Both the position numbers and the translations under genes were made by a program. From Anaerolineae bacterium (GTDB taxonomy: Bacteria; Chloroflexota; Anaerolineae; Aggregatilineales; Phototrophicaceae), in assembly GCA_013360465.1 (NCBI GenBank), contig JABWBO010000025.1:1-44631 (forward strand): a stretch of DNA of 44,631 nt, given 5' to 3'. Shown here in pieces: positions 42,934-44,631 of the stretch. The stretch's first letter is position 1. Each line of letters begins with the position of its first letter. The notes beneath the pieces are model-generated. The model ran no database searches and had not been told where the DNA came from. It worked only from the letters and a program-made list of their open reading frames with translations.

Positions 42934-44156
42934 AGTTCGGACCTGACCGGGCGCTTGTGCTGGGCGCAGCCATCGTCGTGCTGCTGATCGGCGTCGCCAT
43001 GTTCGCCGCCGCCGACGAACAGCTCACCGACGAGGCACGTATCGCCAGGATGTGGAGCGACGCGCTCTGCGATGCGCGCTACGACACCCTGTACGAACTC
43101 TCCGCCGTCGAGGTGGATGCCGAGACTTTCACGTCATGGACGCGATCGTACCTGGAAAGTGGGCGGATTCCCCAGCCCTGCATCACCCGCGTGAACCTGA
43201 ACCTCGTCCGTCCGATGCCGGTCCCGGACAGCCTGCGCGCGAGCATCGACCTCATTCGCATGTTCTCCGAGGTCAACTTCATCGGTCCCGGCGGCGCAAC
43301 GCTGACCCTGCCCCTGTGGCTGTATCGTCAGAAGGACGGCGCGTGGCGCGTCTGGGCGGGCTACTTCGGGGCGACGCCGGAAAACGGAGCCGCCGTCGGC
43401 GAGACGGTAGCGCTGACCGACCGCAGCGGGCTGCTGATCGGGATGGCGCAGGTCCTCTCCCCGGTGCAGGTCTACCAGGGTGAAAACCGGGCGCTCTTCG
43501 GCGTCACGATGACCCTTCAGACGCTCACCCAGCCCTGGGAATGGCACATCCCCTTCCTGATGATCGACGGCGTGCGCGCCCGCCCGGTGGAACACCTCGA
43601 CCAGATGCCCGAAGAATGGCGCACAGAATTCGCGAGCGCAAACGGTGGGAGCTATCTACCGCAGAACCTTGAACAGACCATAAGGTTCTGGTTCGCCTTC
43701 GACGGAGACGCCGCCGGCGCGCGCGATCTGACCCTCGCCTTTACCGCCCAGGCTCCGCATACCGGAACGCTGAAGGCGACCTACTTCACTATCCCTGAAG
43801 ATGCCCTGGCGCCGATCACGCCGTTCAACCCCTTCAGGAATGTCCGCCCCATCGAAGCGGCAGGGCGCATCGCTTTTGCGGCGGAGGTCGATATGACCAG
43901 TTTTCCCGGCGACCGTCTGTATCTGGAATGCACGCGAATCATCGCTGTGACGGCTGCCGGGTCGTGGCGGCACGCGACAGACTGCGGTTTTCCGGCGGCG
44001 AATGGACAATTTTTTCTGCCGGGGGACCATCTAGCGACGACAATCTACTTCGACGGCTATGCCGACCTGAGTCAGGGGGACATCGTGCGGTTGGACTACC
44101 GCCGGAATGAGTTCGTCGCGGCGGTGCGTTACCTGCTGTGGTCCACCGCGCCGTAA
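42930..44156 (+). CDS. membrane-anchored extracytoplasmic protein, unknown
   Basis: A 408-aa protein with an N-terminal membrane helix (~8-26), an NTF2-like domain (~35-150, ARIARMWSDALCDARYDTLYEL) and two beta-sandwich-like halves with no recognised motif. The start at 42930 is fixed by the ATGA overlap with the mannosyltransferase gene. The pairing suggests that it works with that enzyme at the membrane surface, perhaps as a substrate or an accessory. The family is not recognised. Confidence 0.7.
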   Translation: MKFGPDRALVLGAAIVVLLIGVAMFAAADEQLTDEARIARMWSDALCDARYDTLYELSAVEVDAETFTSWTRSYLESGRIPQPCITRVNLNLVRPMPVPDSLRASIDLIRMFSEVNFIGPGGATLTLPLWLYRQKDGAWRVWAGYFGATPENGAAVGETVALTDRSGLLIGMAQVLSPVQVYQGENRALFGVTMTLQTLTQPWEWHIPFLMIDGVRARPVEHLDQMPEEWRTEFASANGGSYLPQNLEQTIRFWFAFDGDAAGARDLTLAFTAQAPHTGTLKATYFTIPEDALAPITPFNPFRNVRPIEAAGRIAFAAEVDMTSFPGDRLYLECTRIIAVTAAGSWRHATDCGFPAANGQFFLPGDHLATTIYFDGYADLSQGDIVRLDYRRNEFVAAVRYLLWSTAP

Positions 44157-44189
44157 AAAAAGACCGCCCTGGTGTACAGGACAGTCTTT
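44155..44189 (-). terminator. Rho-independent terminator of tRNA-Gly
   Basis: On the minus strand AAAGAC...GTCTTT and inner CCTG...CAGG form a stem followed by a run of seven T. It lies just after the tRNA 3' end, and its T-tract overlaps the stop codon of the convergent gene at 44154-44156. Confidence 0.75.
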
Positions 44190-44194
44190 CGTTG

Positions 44195-44267
44195 AGCGGG
44201 TGATGGGACTCGGACCCACGACATTCTGCTTGGGAAGCAGACACTCTACCAACTGAGTTACACCCGC
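44195..44267 (-). tRNA. tRNA-Gly (anticodon CCC)
   Basis: A 73-nt cloverleaf: acceptor GCGGGTG/CACCCGC (7 pairs), D stem ACTC/GAGT, anticodon stem TCTGC/GCAGA with loop TTCCCAA, T stem GTGGG/CCCAT, discriminator T. CCA is not encoded. The T loop reads TCCGAGT, so position 55 is C where U (pseudouridine) is almost invariant. All stems pair, so the gene is probably functional, but that base is unusual. Confidence 0.92.
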
Positions 44268-44340
44268 AGCATGGTGAAATCATAGCGCGCGCGGAGGCGT
44301 CTGTCAAGACGCCCGCGACCTGAAGACCTGAAAGTATAAG

Positions 44341-44460
44341 AGCGTGTCTGCAAAGCCGGTTTTCACACAACCTCACCCCGGAAACCTGACGGTTTCCTGC
44401 CCCTCTCCAATTGGCTATGCATTACCCACAAATCGGGGAGGGGTTGAAAGTGGGGTAGAA
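44341..44460. repeat. MITE-like dispersed repeat, copy 2 (altered)
   Basis: The left ~85 bp match the repeat at 6680, including CCGGTTTTCACACAACCTCA and CTGCCCCTCTCCAATTGG. An extra hairpin GGAAACC-TGAC-GGTTTCC (44379-44396) is inserted, and the right half is replaced. The rest of 44461-44631 shows no supported gene; a 71-codon minus-strand reading at 44363-44578 overlaps the repeat and is not convincing. Confidence 0.7.
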
Positions 44461-44631
44461 TAGGAGATGTTGAGGGAAGAATTATAAGCCAACCATCAAA
44501 CGCTCTCCTAAACAATGCCCCACCTAAAGCCTTTGCTCGCTTCCAAAAGCGGGCGATCACGGCTGTTTTCAACGGCATTTGCTGCGCCCTGCATGGTCAC
44601 TCCCCTCATCCTACGGGGTGTGTTCGCGCGA

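Noticed and set aside
44363-44578. 71-codon minus-strand frame at the window end
   Set aside because: It begins outside and runs through the dispersed repeat, with no ribosome binding site or recognisable domain.

Overview
The window is high-GC bacterial chromosome with dense genes on both strands, many ATGA stop/start overlaps and GTG starts. No transposase, integrase, phage gene or CRISPR array is visible. A Chloroflexus-type malate dehydrogenase, a GTP-dependent PEP carboxykinase, a PIG-V-like mannosyltransferase and proteins with bacterial SH3 and SGNH domains suggest Chloroflexota, probably Anaerolineae. This placement is an inference from protein style, not a computed phylogeny.

Layout. 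1-3 kb: the tail of an unknown gene, then a citrate synthase with an N-terminal DNA-binding helix-turn-helix, divergent from a DRE-TIM condensing enzyme (isopropylmalate/homocitrate synthase-like). 3-6.8 kb: a secreted kelch protein, a degraded copy of an SGNH hydrolase tail, a membrane-sensor Ser/Thr kinase and a MITE-like repeat. 6.8-13.9 kb, minus strand: one long run reading His-rich membrane protein, unknown protein, era, acyl carrier protein, acyl-AMP ligase, two SGNH proteins, tandem-GNAT protein. 14-17.8 kb: histidine phosphatase, pckG, mdh. 18-22.2 kb, plus strand: SH3-SGNH protein, lipoprotein, a 42-residue membrane microprotein, MBOAT acyltransferase, membrane-anchored SGNH protein. 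22.2-24.9 kb, minus: HIT hydrolase, thiolase, aldo/keto reductase. 25-28.3 kb, plus: YhhN, biotin ligase, two membrane proteins of unknown role. 28.4-31.3 kb: a large GH/Ig/M23 protein. 31.4-33.9 kb: penicillin acylase. 34-37.5 kb: gyrA and bL25. 37.9-44.2 kb: a radical SAM enzyme, a GH2 glycosidase, a PIG-V-like mannosyltransferase with an anchored partner, and tRNA-Gly(CCC).

The most interesting content is the pair of loci at 7.7-12 kb and 18-22.2 kb. Together they carry every kind of part used by the Dlt teichoic-acid D-alanylation machine: an adenylating ligase, an acyl carrier protein, an MBOAT channel enzyme, a DltX-like microprotein with a C-terminal aromatic-x-Tyr-x-x-Phe motif, and an extracytoplasmic SGNH protein. 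The ligase looks like a fatty-acyl-AMP ligase rather than DltA, and there are three extra SGNH proteins or remnants. I infer a cell-envelope acylation system that moves an unknown acyl group from cytoplasmic ACP to a surface glycan. The link between the two loci is inferred from part content and shared SGNH paralogs, not shown.

Terminators and promoters are readable in several places: sigma70-like boxes before the citrate synthase, the kinase, the era-ACP run, bL25 and the radical SAM gene, and hairpins between most convergent gene pairs.
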